From: Collinsella aerofaciens
GTDB taxonomy: Bacteria; Actinomycetota; Coriobacteriia; Coriobacteriales; Coriobacteriaceae
Length of the DNA: 64,000 nucleotides
Direction: 5' to 3'
Assembly (NCBI RefSeq): GCF_015546965.1
Contig: NZ_JADMUF010000001.1
Coordinates: 186,001 to 250,000, forward strand
Numbering within the stretch: the stretch's first letter is position 1; every line of letters starts with the position of its first letter. The position numbers and the translations under genes are program-made. This document shows positions 7,716 to 16,479 of this stretch, one piece after another. The notes under the pieces were generated by a model that ran no database searches, had not been told where the DNA came from, and saw only the letters and a list, made by a program, of their open reading frames with translations.

Positions 7716-9377
7716 TTATGCTCCCGCAGCCGCAATAGCTCCTGCTTCTGCAAGCAGCTTCGCATTCCTGCGAAGTCCGGGAGTCTGCAAGTTTTCGCCA
7801 TCCATGGAACCAACTTTTCCGATGAAGCGGTAGTGAATATCCACCCGCATAATGATTTGTCCGTCTACCACTTCTTTTTCATGCACCACGATCTTCTCGA
7901 CCAAGGTATGCAGAAGTTCGGCGGTTACTTCGGTGATGTTGGTATATCGTTCTACCAAGTCCGCAAATTCTTTTGCGCTGCGGGCTTTTCTCACATAAGC
8001 AGATAGCTGCGTCTGAATTTCCGTATAGTGCGTTTTCAGTTCTGTCATTTCGGCTTCATAGTTGGCAGACATAGCGGCGTAGCGTTCATCGGAAAGCCGA
8101 CCAAACACATGATCGTCATAGATTCGCTGAAGCAGTGTGTCAAGCTCGTCTAATCTGCGCTTGCAGGCATCAGCTTCTCTCTGCTGAGATGCTTTTGTGC
8201 CGTTCCATTCACGCTCCGAAAGTTGGATAAGATGCTCAACATAAGCATCGCGGTCTTCGGCTGCCAATGCTGCGTGTTTTTGAATGTCACCCAGCAGCAG
8301 TTCTGTTACCTGTTCCAGCGTGATATAGTGGGCGGAACATTCCTTGCCGCCGTAACGCCGGTGCTTGTTGCAGCTGAAATGGCCCTTGGACTTTCTGCCT
8401 TTGCGGGTTGAAAACACCATCCGCGTATTGCATCCGCCGCAAATCATCAATCCCCGGAACATATTGTCGGAGTTCTCCCATGTGGCAGGCTGCTTGATTT
8501 TGATGCGTTCCTGCACTGTGTCAAAGGTAGCCTGATCAATCAGCGGTTCGTGGGTGTTCTCGACGATGACCCATTCACTTTCAGGACGCTCCATAATACG
8601 CTTATCCTTGAAGGAGCGTGTTGTGTACCGCTGACTGACCAGCTTGCCCAGATAAATCGGATTGCTCAGAATCTGATTCACCGTTGTTTTTGCCCAGCTG
8701 TACGGATGCTTCACCCGCTCGTTGGCAACATACTTGCCCTCGGTATTCATCAGATACGCCCGTGGCGTCGGGATTTTCTCCGCTTCCAAATACCTTGCGA
8801 TATGGAAGCAGGTTTCACCCTCTAAAGCCATCTGAAACATTCTCTGCACAACGGGTGCAAACTGATCCGGCACCAGCTTATGCCCGTCCTCTGGGGACTT
8901 GCAGTATCCGAATGCAGGATAACCGCCGGTATATTCTCCGTTTTTTGCCTTTGTCCGAAATGCCGACCGCACCTTGCGGCTGCAATCTTTCGCATACCAT
9001 TCGTTCATGAGATTTTTGATAGGAGCAAATTCGTTTTCGCCCTTGTCTGAATCCACATTATCGTTAATGGCAATGAAACGGACATCGTGTTCCGGGAAAA
9101 TCACTTCCGTGTAATACCCGGTTTGCAGATAGTTTCGGCCCATGCGGGAAAGGTCTTTTACAATGACCGTCCCGATTTGTCCCTGCTCTACCAGCTCAAT
9201 CATCCGCATGAAGTCTGGACGCTCAAAATTGGTTCCTGAATAGCCGTCATCCACGAAATACTGGCAGTTCGTCAGTCCGTGTTCTCCCGCGAATCGGGCA
9301 AGCATGGTTTTCTGCGTTTGGATGCTCATGCTCTCCTCGCTGAGTTCATCATCTCTGCTGAGTCTGCAATATAAAGC
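7716..9377 (-). pseudogene. Large serine recombinase (TndX/Tn4451 type), 5' end lost by rearrangement
   Basis: Site-specific recombinase of the large serine family that excises and integrates mobile elements. The resolvase-type domain shows DDGYSGTNFERPDF, VIVKDLSRMGRNY and FIAINDNVDS. The recombinase domain with GGYPAFGYCKSP, the zinc-ribbon cysteines (CGGCNTRM, FSCNKHRRYGGKEC) and a coiled coil follow. The frame continues upstream of the only ATG (9327-9329) and includes ALYCRLSRDDEL. The expected catalytic serine (RLS) is codon 9357-9359. The frame is closed at 9402-9404 with no start in between, so a product from ATG 9327 (537 residues) would lack the catalytic serine. The last 25 residues (after MDGE) also differ from the copy at 9376-9753 and look like non-native fusion sequence. 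Confidence 0.85.
7793..8055. repeat. Left arm of inverted repeat (recombinase 3' region)
   Basis: About 263 bp that recur as the reverse complement at 9376-9637. The two arms encode the same 87 residues (from AEMTELKTHY to GSMDGE). The left edge TTTCGCCATCCATGG matches the right edge CCATGGATGGCGAAA. Arms that stay this similar indicate a recent event. Confidence 0.9.
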
Positions 9378-9753
9378 TGAAATGACAGAACTGAAAACGC
9401 ACTATACGGAAATTCAGACGCAGCTATCTGCTTATGTGAGAAAAGCCCGCAGCGCAAAAGAATTTGCGGACTTGGTAGAACGATATACCAACATCACCGA
9501 AGTAACCGCCGAACTTCTGCATACCTTGGTCGAGAAGATCGTGGTGCATGAAAAAGAAGTGGTAGACGGACAAATCATTATGCGGGTGGATATTCACTAC
9601 CGCTTCATCGGAAAAGTTGGTTCCATGGATGGCGAAACGACGGATAGCATTTCCGATAAAGCCATGCGGCGCGAATATGAGCGCCGGTATCCGCAACGGA
9701 AATCTAATAGGCAGAAGCAAAAGCACAATCATGATTTTGATATGAGCCGATAA
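9376..9753 (+). pseudogene. Inverted partial copy of the recombinase C-terminal region
   Basis: On the plus strand this encodes AEMTELKTHYTEIQTQL onward, identical over 87 residues to the C-terminal region of the minus-strand recombinase. It then continues into a different, basic tail (TTDSISDKAMRREYERRYPQ..., ending DFDMSR and stop at 9751-9753). That charged tail looks like the native end of this recombinase family. The copy begins exactly where the minus-strand gene loses its first codons. The junction lies at a short similarity: TATAAAGCTGAAATG here against TATGAAGCCGAAATG in the other arm. It has no start of its own and is a rearrangement product. Confidence 0.85.
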
Positions 9754-9754
9754 A

Positions 9755-9791
9755 AATTCCCGGCAGCTACGCTTTGTAACTGCTGGGAATT
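9755..9791. terminator. Hairpin terminator between recombinase fragment and DUF4491 gene
   Basis: Arms AATTCCCGGCAG and CTGCTGGGAATT (one G-U pair) around a 13-base loop. On the minus strand the stem is followed by TTTTTA. This fits termination after the 9808-10095 gene and can also serve the converging plus-strand fragment. Confidence 0.7.
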
Positions 9792-9807
9792 CCTTATTTG
9801 TTATAAA

Positions 9808-10095
9808 TCAATATTTCTTGTTTCTTTTGGGGAACCATCCCTTTGCCACTCTGCGCTCCTGTTCGACAACCTCTCGGATTCCCCAGAGTGCTGAAAAACC
9901 AAATAATGCAAGCAGTACGCTGATTTCTGTATTATCCGTAAGCATGGATACGCAAATGAATATAAACCCGATAATTGCAAAAATGAGGATGCATATTCTT
10001 TTTCCAAGCAGATACTCCCCTTTAATGACAATGAAGTGCCACAGTCCAATTATAGCAAGTGAAATCAATCCAACTATGATTCCAGAATAATTCAT
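9808..10095 (-). CDS. Small membrane protein, DUF4491-like
   Basis: A 95-residue protein with about three hydrophobic spans (GIIVGLISLAIIGLWHFIVI; ICILIFAIIGFIFICVSM; ISVLLALFGFSALWGI) and a basic C-terminus GWFPKRNKKY. The layout and the GFSALWGIREVVEQ-RVAKGWFP ending match my memory of the DUF4491 family, common in gut Bacteroidetes and Firmicutes and of unknown function. It sits 3 bp downstream of the fumarate reductase iron-sulfur gene and is probably the last gene of that minus-strand run. AT content is higher than in the chromosome around it. Confidence 0.65.
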   Translation of the reverse strand: MNYSGIIVGLISLAIIGLWHFIVIKGEYLLGKRICILIFAIIGFIFICVSMLTDNTEISVLLALFGFSALWGIREVVEQERRVAKGWFPKRNKKY

Positions 10096-10098
10096 TAC

Positions 10099-10800
10099 TT
10101 ATCTCCTCCAAATAGCTGCTGCATTGGAGCGAACCGTAAGCTCCTCGACAGGAATATGTGCCGGACAAATATCCTGACAGGATAGAGATTTCCCGCAGCC
10201 ATCAAAGAAAGCCGCTTTATACTTGGCGGACAGTTCTTCTCTGTGGGAGTGATCCTGTTCTTCGTTCAGAATGCGATATACATTCACCGGGGCAATAGCA
10301 CCCGCAAAGCTGCCTTCTGCGGAGAAGTTGGGGCACACCTCAAGACAGCAGCCACACATCAGGCACCGGGCAGACTGATACCGTGCTTCATGGGTATATT
10401 CTGCCAGATAAGCATCGCTTTTCAGCCAAAGCTCTATCTTTTTCATGTTTTCAAACAGAATGGAACGGTCAACTACCAGATCCTTTACCAGCGGAAATTT
10501 ACTCAGCGGCTCCAAGGTAACCGTTGTGCCTTTCAGCGTATTCAAAAACACGGAGCAGGCAAGGCGCGGAACGCCGTTGATACGCATGGCGCAGGCACCG
10601 CACTTGCGAACCATGCAGCCGCACTCCCAACTGATCGGCTTCGCCGGATTGCCGAAGGCATCTGTCAGGGGCATCCTGCCATTCAGTTCATTGAGGACTG
10701 CGGCAACAGAAGCATCTGCCGAACCATCGTAGGAAAATTCCTGCCAATAGGATTTTGTGTCCGGCGCAGACTGACGCTTGATCCGAATTTGATATGCCAT
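10099..10800 (-). CDS. frdB: Succinate dehydrogenase/fumarate reductase iron-sulfur subunit
   Basis: Electron-transfer subunit (233 residues) linking the flavoprotein to the membrane quinone site. An N-terminal plant-type ferredoxin domain has cysteines in WECGCMVRKCGACAMRINGV plus a later LAC (2Fe-2S). The C-terminal domain has CLMCGCCLEVCPNF and a second cluster motif SCQDICPAHIPVEE. It lies 6 bp downstream of the flavoprotein gene and is co-transcribed with it. Direction of catalysis (fumarate reduction or succinate oxidation) cannot be read from sequence; fumarate reduction is likelier in an anaerobe. Confidence 0.9.
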   Translation of the reverse strand: MAYQIRIKRQSAPDTKSYWQEFSYDGSADASVAAVLNELNGRMPLTDAFGNPAKPISWECGCMVRKCGACAMRINGVPRLACSVFLNTLKGTTVTLEPLSKFPLVKDLVVDRSILFENMKKIELWLKSDAYLAEYTHEARYQSARCLMCGCCLEVCPNFSAEGSFAGAIAPVNVYRILNEEQDHSHREELSAKYKAAFFDGCGKSLSCQDICPAHIPVEELTVRSNAAAIWRR

Positions 10801-10806
10801 TTGCGC

Positions 10807-12357
10807 TCACCGCCTTTCCGGAACAGCGTCCCACGAGATATGAACCGTCTGCCCGTCATAATACGCCGCCGTTGTTTTGTGAAACTCGGCGTCATTGCGC
10901 TGGGGATAGTCCGAACGCCAATGCGCTCCACGGCTTTCATTCCTTGCCAGCGCACTTTTCAGCACGGCCTGCCCCAGCAGCGGCAGACTGCCGTGCATTC
11001 CGGCAATTTGGGTCAAAGCATCCTGCATGGTATCTCCGCTACGCACAACGCCCAGTGCATGGAGCAGGATACGGTTCAGCTCTGCCTTGTCCTGCGGTTC
11101 GCAGGGCAGGACAGCGTTGCTTGGTTGAATCGAAACAGCTCTTTTTGATGCAGATTCTGCTTCTGCGCAGGCCGTCTGCGCTGCCACTCTGCCGCCGTAC
11201 AGTGCGCCAAGCAGCGAGTTTCCGCCCAGCCGGTTTGCTCCGTGATACAGGGCGCAGCATTCTCCGGCTGCATAGAGATTTTGCACACCTGTCCGATGCT
11301 GCGCGTCCACCCGGATACCGCCCATGAAATAATGAATACCGGGGCTGACGGAAATCGGTTCCTTTCGGATGTCCTCACCTAAGTAAACCCTGCAATCCTC
11401 TGCCAGACCGGAAAGCTTTTTCTCGTATACATCCGGTGCAAGGCCGGTCATATCCAAGAATACTTCACTCTGCTGCCGGACTGTCCAAATCTCTCTTGCA
11501 GTGATGTCGCGGGGCATCAGGTTCCCCAGCTCCGGATATTTTTCCTCCATGAAATACCACGGCTTTCCGTCCCGCATGGCAAAGAGTCTGCCACCCTCTC
11601 CGCGGGCCGCTTCGCTGATGAGCATTCGCTTGCCGCCGATTGGTACGGTGGTAGGGTGATACTGAATCATTTCCAGATTTGCCATCGGAACACCCAATCG
11701 GAACAGCTCTGCCGTGACCGTCCCTGTATTGAACAAAGAGCCGGTGGTGTCACCAAATAGGCCGTGCATTCCGCCCGTGGCAATGATAACGGCATCTGCG
11801 GACAGCGTCAGACGCTCCCCAGAATATCGGTCACGAACAACACAGCCGCAGCAGGCTGCATCCTCCATGAGCAGCGTGACAAAATCGTGATGACTGAGCC
11901 TTTTAACGGCTCCGTTCTCTTCCTGCTCCCGCGCAGCATCAATCAGTGCGGTCATGATTTGCTTGCCGGTGTCGCTCTGGGCAAAAGCAGTGCGCTTCTT
12001 CTTTTGACCGCCGAAATTGCGCAGATCCGGCTCATCGATTCCGCTGGTGTTAAACTGAACGCCGATGCGATGCAGCCACCGGACAAGCTCCGGCGCTGCA
12101 TGGGTCAGATTCCAGACTCCGTTTTCGTCCGCAAGGCCGCAGGCAGCATGGATTGTATCTGCGTAATGCTGTTCCGGACTGTCATCCTCGCCTTTGGTGT
12201 TCAAGGCAGCATTGATGCCACCCTCTGCCATGACGGACTGCGCCCGTTCGGAGGGATAGGCGGACACCAGTACGACTTTGTTGCCGTTTTCAGAGGTCTG
12301 CAAGGCTGCGGAAAGCCCCGCAAGACCAGCGCCGATAATAACGATTTTCTTTTTCAT
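10807..12357 (-). CDS. frdA: Succinate dehydrogenase/fumarate reductase flavoprotein subunit
   Basis: Catalytic FAD subunit interconverting fumarate and succinate. It starts MKKKIVIIGAGLAGLSAALQ, with the dinucleotide-binding GAGLAG. It carries the conserved QYHPT motif, EAARGEGG, GGIRVDAQHRT and GANRLGGNSLLG near the C-terminus. I chose the ATG at 12355-12357 because it overlaps the stop of the cytochrome gene (ATGA). An in-frame GTG 12 bp upstream is less likely. About 516 residues, shorter than E. coli FrdA (about 600) but normal for the SdhA/FrdA branch of gut Clostridia. It forms an operon with the cytochrome and iron-sulfur genes. Confidence 0.92.
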   Translation of the reverse strand: MKKKIVIIGAGLAGLSAALQTSENGNKVVLVSAYPSERAQSVMAEGGINAALNTKGEDDSPEQHYADTIHAACGLADENGVWNLTHAAPELVRWLHRIGVQFNTSGIDEPDLRNFGGQKKKRTAFAQSDTGKQIMTALIDAAREQEENGAVKRLSHHDFVTLLMEDAACCGCVVRDRYSGERLTLSADAVIIATGGMHGLFGDTTGSLFNTGTVTAELFRLGVPMANLEMIQYHPTTVPIGGKRMLISEAARGEGGRLFAMRDGKPWYFMEEKYPELGNLMPRDITAREIWTVRQQSEVFLDMTGLAPDVYEKKLSGLAEDCRVYLGEDIRKEPISVSPGIHYFMGGIRVDAQHRTGVQNLYAAGECCALYHGANRLGGNSLLGALYGGRVAAQTACAEAESASKRAVSIQPSNAVLPCEPQDKAELNRILLHALGVVRSGDTMQDALTQIAGMHGSLPLLGQAVLKSALARNESRGAHWRSDYPQRNDAEFHKTTAAYYDGQTVHISWDAVPERR

Positions 12358-12893
12358 AGCTGCTGCCACCCCACATAATAAAGAATAACCGCAGCGGCGG
12401 AAAACAGGAAAATCACCGATAGAATCAGATAGAGATCGCCCCGCCGTTCCCGAAACCGGATAATACCAAGGGACACCAGCAGCGGGCGAATGTTGATCAT
12501 CAGATGCACCGCCAGCGATGCAATCAGCAGCAGCTGCGCAATCAGCTTGACCGTGGTAAACGGAAACAGGATATAGGCACCGTCCTGCACACCGCCGAAC
12601 AGTCCGATATGGAAAAACATCAGAATGAGAATCGCAAATCCGCTGGCGCGTCTTGCCCAGAACATAGCATTCTGTTTTCGATAATGATTGGGGCTATTTT
12701 TCTCTGCCCGGAGTGTCTGCACGGTCAAAATGATGCCGATTCCTGCATGAACCGCAAGAACAGCCACGCCCACCCATGCAAGAATTTTCCCGGCATTGCT
12801 GCCGATGCCGAGCAGCATAAAGCTGCCCATGATGCCGTGAAGCAGGAAAATCACCAGCAGAAGAACAGAGAGAATGGTATTCAGCTTTCGCAT
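12354..12893 (-). CDS. frdC: Fumarate reductase/succinate dehydrogenase cytochrome b membrane subunit
   Basis: Membrane anchor of the complex, 179 residues with five hydrophobic spans. Four histidines sit within or near spans (His19, His49, His95, His130), consistent with two b hemes as in the di-heme cytochrome b family of fumarate reductases. It precedes frdA with a 4-bp overlap and follows the SGAT-motif gene by 7 bp. The gene order cytochrome, flavoprotein, iron-sulfur is that of di-heme fumarate reductases. The subunit would pass electrons between menaquinone and the iron-sulfur subunit. Confidence 0.85.
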   Translation of the reverse strand: MRKLNTILSVLLLVIFLLHGIMGSFMLLGIGSNAGKILAWVGVAVLAVHAGIGIILTVQTLRAEKNSPNHYRKQNAMFWARRASGFAILILMFFHIGLFGGVQDGAYILFPFTTVKLIAQLLLIASLAVHLMINIRPLLVSLGIIRFRERRGDLYLILSVIFLFSAAAVILYYVGWQQL

Positions 12894-12900
12894 ATCCTGT

Positions 12901-13401
12901 TCACCTCATTTCTGTGCTGTGCAGCGTGATACAGTCCGCATCGGCTACGGATTCGGCATCCATCAGATCTGCGGAGAAAAGCAGCAGCAGATATTGTCCG
13001 CTTACGGCTCTGGAACGCAACATGGTAGCACTGCATTCTTTCACCTGAATATCCAGTCCCGATTCCCGCAGAGTTTGGCATACCTTTTCCGCATACCGAA
13101 TCAATGCGTAATCCGTATCACTGACATAGAGTTTCAGCTTTTCCGATGGGGCTGATACTGATTCATCCTCGCCGGAAATCATGTCTTTCAGTTCCGTGCG
13201 GAATCCGGAATCCGGCAGCTCTGCGGCGTTGATGCAAAACACATAATCTCCGCTGAGCTGTGCAGAAGCCTGCTCCGCTTTCTTTGCCTTTGGTGTCGCG
13301 CCGCTGATTGCATCCACCAGTGACGGCGGTGAATGCAGCAGCGCGCCAAAGCCTGCCAGCAGTGCCACAACCACTGCCAAAAGAATCAGCCTGCGCTTCA
13401 T
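12901..13401 (-). CDS. Exported protein with an SGAT (FMN-attachment-like) motif
   Basis: A 166-residue protein with an N-terminal hydrophobic signal or anchor (RRLILLAVVVALLAGFGALL, residues 3-22), followed by SPPSLVDAISGATPKAKK. In RnfG/NqrC-type FMN-binding domains DAxSGAT is where FMN is covalently attached to threonine. Here the motif comes very early and the rest of the domain is not recognisable, so this may be a diverged or shortened form. It lies upstream of the fumarate reductase genes in the same direction, which suggests a role in electron supply. Function is otherwise unassigned. An AGAGGTG ribosome site precedes ATG. Confidence 0.6.
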   Translation of the reverse strand: MKRRLILLAVVVALLAGFGALLHSPPSLVDAISGATPKAKKAEQASAQLSGDYVFCINAAELPDSGFRTELKDMISGEDESVSAPSEKLKLYVSDTDYALIRYAEKVCQTLRESGLDIQVKECSATMLRSRAVSGQYLLLLFSADLMDAESVADADCITLHSTEMR

Positions 13402-13412
13402 GGCAACACCTC

Positions 13413-15992
13413 TTACTTTTTCAGAATCCGCATTGCGTTCAGGACGGCAATGATCGTCACGCCTACATCACCGAATACGGCTTCCCACATTCCAGCAATG
13501 CCGAAGGCACCGAGAATCAGAAATACGCTCTTGATACCCAAGGCGATGATAATGTTCTGCATGACAATTCGTTTGGTGGCCTTTGCAACCTGAATGGCCT
13601 CTACCAGCTTAGAGGGTTCGTCTGTCATCAGAACCACATCCGCAGCTTCGATAGCGGCATCGGAGCCAAGTCCGCCCATAGCGATACCCACATCTGCACG
13701 GGCCAGCACCGGTGCGTCATTGATGCCATCGCCAACAAAGGCCAGCTTGCTACCGGGGCGCTTTTTCTTGTCCAGTTCCTCCAGCTTTTCTACCTTCTGG
13801 TTCGGCAATAGCTGTGCGCAGACCTCATCCAGACCTAACGCATTGGCAACCGCTGTGCCAATCTTCTCATCGTCGCCGGTGAGCATCACCGTTTTTTCAA
13901 TGCCTGCCTGTTTCAATGCGGCAATCGCAGCTTTGCTGTCCGCCTTGACTTCATCGGAAATCAGAATGCACCCGGCATACACGCCGTCGATTGCCACATA
14001 TACCTTGGTTCCGATTGCATCGGAGGGCGTGTAAGGAATCTGCTCTGCATCCATCAGCTTGCTGTTTCCGGCAAGAATTTTCTTGCCCTCGCTGCAAATG
14101 CTAATGCCATGTCCGGAGATTTCCTGATAGTCCGAAATAACAGACTGATCAACAGGCTTCCCGTATGCGGACAGAATAGATTTGCCGATGGGATGGTTGG
14201 AATAGCTTTCCGCCTGAGCTGCATGGAAGAGAACCTGCTCCCGGTCGAACCCGTTGGCGGTTTCGACTTCCGTCACCTGAAACACGCCTTTTGTCAGCGT
14301 ACCGGTTTTGTCGAACACAACAACGCTGACCTTATTCAGTGCTTCCAAATAGTTGCTGCCTTTGACAAGGACACCGCGCTTGGAGGCTGCGCCGATTCCT
14401 CCGAAGAAGGTCAGCGGAATGGAGATTACCAGAGCGCAGGGGCAGGAAACAATCAGGAACACGAAACCTCTGCGCAGCCACTCCGCCCAGTTGCCGCCGG
14501 TGAGGATGGGCGGCAGGAGTGCCAGCAGCGCAGCCAGAATCACAACAACAGGCGTATAGTAGCGGGCAAATGTCGTAATGAAATTCTCGGTAGGTGCCTT
14601 TCTTGCGGAGGCATTTTCCACAAGATCGATAATTTTGGAAGCAGTGGACTCGCCGAAGCTCTTTGTGACCTGAATGGTCAGAACGCCGCTTTGATTGATG
14701 CAGCCGGACAGAACCTCGTCCCCCTTCTGCACCTCTTTCGGCAGCGATTCTCCTGTCAGCGCTTTGGTATCCAGCATGGAGCTGCCGTCCAGAATCGTGC
14801 CGTCCAGCGGGATTTTTTCTCCGGGCTTTACAACGATGGTTTCTCCCACGGCAATGCTTTCCGGGGAAACGGTGCGCAGTTCTCCATTCCGAAGAACGGA
14901 TGCCACATCCGGGCGAATGTCCATGAGGTCGGAAATGGATTTTCTGGAACGCTTGACCGCCAGCGACTGGAAAAACTCGCCGATCTGATAAAACAGCATA
15001 ACGGCAACAGCCTCCGGGTATTCGCCGATGGCAAATGCGCCGATGGTGGACAGGCTCATGAGGAAATGCTCGTCAAATATCTGTCCTCTGGAGATGTTTT
15101 TCACCGCTTGCCAGACAACATCTCCGCCAAGGATCACATACGCCACAATCAGAAACGCAAGCTCAACCGGAAGCGATACCTTTGCAAAGACGGTCAACGC
15201 CATGCCGATTCCGTAAAGCACGGCACCTGTAAACAAACGAATCGTCAGCTTTTTGTCCTCTGCATTGAAAATGGATGTTTTTTTCTGCTCCTGTGGCGCT
15301 GCGGTGTCTTCGCTTTTTTCCGACACCTCTACATCCGGCTCGTGGCTATGGACGATGGTTTCAACCTGCGGCAGAAGCGTGGAAGCAACCGCCGGAGCAG
15401 CCTTGACCGTCAAGGTCTGCTGCATCAGATTCATAGTAGACTCCGCAACGCCCTCCAGTTCGCCGACTTCCTTTTCAATTTTTGCGGAGCAGTTCGGGCA
15501 ATCCAAGCCTTTTAGCAGAAAGGCTTTCGTGACAGTGGCAGTGAGCTTTTCCGACACTTCCACATCCGGCTCATGACTATGGACGATGGTTTCGACCTGC
15601 GGCAGAAGCGTGGAGGCAATCGCCGGAGCAGCCTGAACCGTCAGGGTCTGCTGCATCAGATTCATAGTGGACTCCGCAACGCCCTCCAGTTCGCCGACTT
15701 CTTTTTCGATTTTTGCAGAGCAGTTCGGGCAGTCCAAGCCTTTTAGCAGAAAGGCTTTCGTGACAGTGGCAGTCAGCTTTTCCGATACTTCCACATCCGG
15801 CTCGTGGCTATGGACGATGGTCGTGACAGTATCAAGCAGATTGGTTACAGATGCTTCTGCCTGAACCGTCAGGGTCTGTTTCATGAGATTCATAGAAGAA
15901 AGCTGGACTCCCGCCAGTTCTCCAACTTCCTTCTCAATTTTTGCAGAACAATTTGGGCAGTCCAGACCTTTGAGAATGAAGATATGCTCCAT
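13413..15992 (-). CDS. cadA: Heavy-metal P1B-type ATPase with three HMA domains (Zn/Cd/Pb type)
   Basis: Exports soft divalent metals across the membrane with ATP. Three N-terminal metal-binding HMA domains, each with GLDCPNCSAKIEKEVGEL, have Cys pairs at residues 12/15, 88/91 and 165/168. The catalytic core has TGES, the membrane metal site SCPCALVIS, the phosphorylation site DKTGTLTKG, an HP motif (SNHPIGKS) and GDGINDAP. I start at ATG 15990-15992, where AAGGAGG lies 5 bases upstream; an in-frame ATG 33 bp earlier has no such site. The CPC and the ArsR neighbour point to Zn/Cd/Pb rather than Cu. It forms an operon with the repressor gene. Confidence 0.93.
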   Translation of the reverse strand: MEHIFILKGLDCPNCSAKIEKEVGELAGVQLSSMNLMKQTLTVQAEASVTNLLDTVTTIVHSHEPDVEVSEKLTATVTKAFLLKGLDCPNCSAKIEKEVGELEGVAESTMNLMQQTLTVQAAPAIASTLLPQVETIVHSHEPDVEVSEKLTATVTKAFLLKGLDCPNCSAKIEKEVGELEGVAESTMNLMQQTLTVKAAPAVASTLLPQVETIVHSHEPDVEVSEKSEDTAAPQEQKKTSIFNAEDKKLTIRLFTGAVLYGIGMALTVFAKVSLPVELAFLIVAYVILGGDVVWQAVKNISRGQIFDEHFLMSLSTIGAFAIGEYPEAVAVMLFYQIGEFFQSLAVKRSRKSISDLMDIRPDVASVLRNGELRTVSPESIAVGETIVVKPGEKIPLDGTILDGSSMLDTKALTGESLPKEVQKGDEVLSGCINQSGVLTIQVTKSFGESTASKIIDLVENASARKAPTENFITTFARYYTPVVVILAALLALLPPILTGGNWAEWLRRGFVFLIVSCPCALVISIPLTFFGGIGAASKRGVLVKGSNYLEALNKVSVVVFDKTGTLTKGVFQVTEVETANGFDREQVLFHAAQAESYSNHPIGKSILSAYGKPVDQSVISDYQEISGHGISICSEGKKILAGNSKLMDAEQIPYTPSDAIGTKVYVAIDGVYAGCILISDEVKADSKAAIAALKQAGIEKTVMLTGDDEKIGTAVANALGLDEVCAQLLPNQKVEKLEELDKKKRPGSKLAFVGDGINDAPVLARADVGIAMGGLGSDAAIEAADVVLMTDEPSKLVEAIQVAKATKRIVMQNIIIALGIKSVFLILGAFGIAGMWEAVFGDVGVTIIAVLNAMRILKK
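15300..15990. repeat. Three tandem ~231-bp repeats encoding HMA domains
   Basis: The 77-residue period (about 231 bp) repeats three times in the 5' part of cadA. The second and third units are nearly identical at the base level, e.g. both contain CTTTTAGCAGAAAGGCTTTC and CTGCGGCAGAAGCGTGGA. The first unit is more diverged in its second half. This indicates recent intragenic duplication, and copy number could vary by slippage or recombination. Confidence 0.85.
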
Positions 15993-16059
15993 ATTATCCT
16001 CCTTGATAATTGTGTAGTTGTTCAAACGCTCAACTTCAATGGTAAAAAGAAGGGGGGGG

Positions 16060-16416
16060 TCAGCCTTTCAGATGCTCAAACCCCTTGTCGATGATTTCTT
16101 TCACATGGTCATCAGCGAGAGAGTAATAAACAATCTGCGCCTCCTTGCGGAATTTGACAAGATTGGCAAGCCGCAATGCCTTGAGCTGGTGAGAAACCGC
16201 CGATTTCGTGACGCCAAGCAGCACGGCAAGATCACAGACGCACATCTCGCTTTGCTCCAACGCATGAAGAATCTGCACCCGCGTTCCGTCACCAAACAGC
16301 TTGAACAGGGACGCAAGCTGGATATAGTCCTCTTTTGTTTGCAGCTTATTCCGAACCTCATTCACCACATCTTCGTGAATGACATCGCAGTTGCAGGTGT
16401 ATTCCGAATGAGCCAT
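16060..16416 (-). CDS. cadC: ArsR/SmtB-family metal-sensing repressor (CadC-like)
   Basis: Winged-helix dimer that releases its operator when bound by metal. 118 residues. The N-terminal CNCD pair and ELCVCDLA-type pair (here MCVCDLAVLLG) match the cysteine ligands of CadC-type sensors. The recognition helix is VTKSAVSHQLKALRLANLV. A C-terminal ADDHVKEIIDKGFEH holds possible alpha5-site ligands (Asp, His, His). It is the first gene of the operon, 67 bp upstream of the metal ATPase. An inverted repeat upstream is a likely operator. A run of eight G (16052-16059) directly follows its stop codon. Confidence 0.88.
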   Translation of the reverse strand: MAHSEYTCNCDVIHEDVVNEVRNKLQTKEDYIQLASLFKLFGDGTRVQILHALEQSEMCVCDLAVLLGVTKSAVSHQLKALRLANLVKFRKEAQIVYYSLADDHVKEIIDKGFEHLKG

Positions 16417-16442
16417 GGCATGAACCTCCTTTTATTTTTTAG

Positions 16443-16458
16443 TTGAGCAATTACTCAA
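16443..16458. promoter_or_regulatory. Candidate operator of the metal repressor
   Basis: Inverted repeat TTGAG-CAATTA-CTCAA, symmetric except for one base pair, 27 bp upstream of the repressor start in an AT-rich promoter region. Its length, AT-rich centre and place fit SmtB/CadC-type operators. Autoregulation of the cadC-cadA operon is inferred. Confidence 0.6.
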
Positions 16459-16479
16459 TTACTATATTATACGCACACT

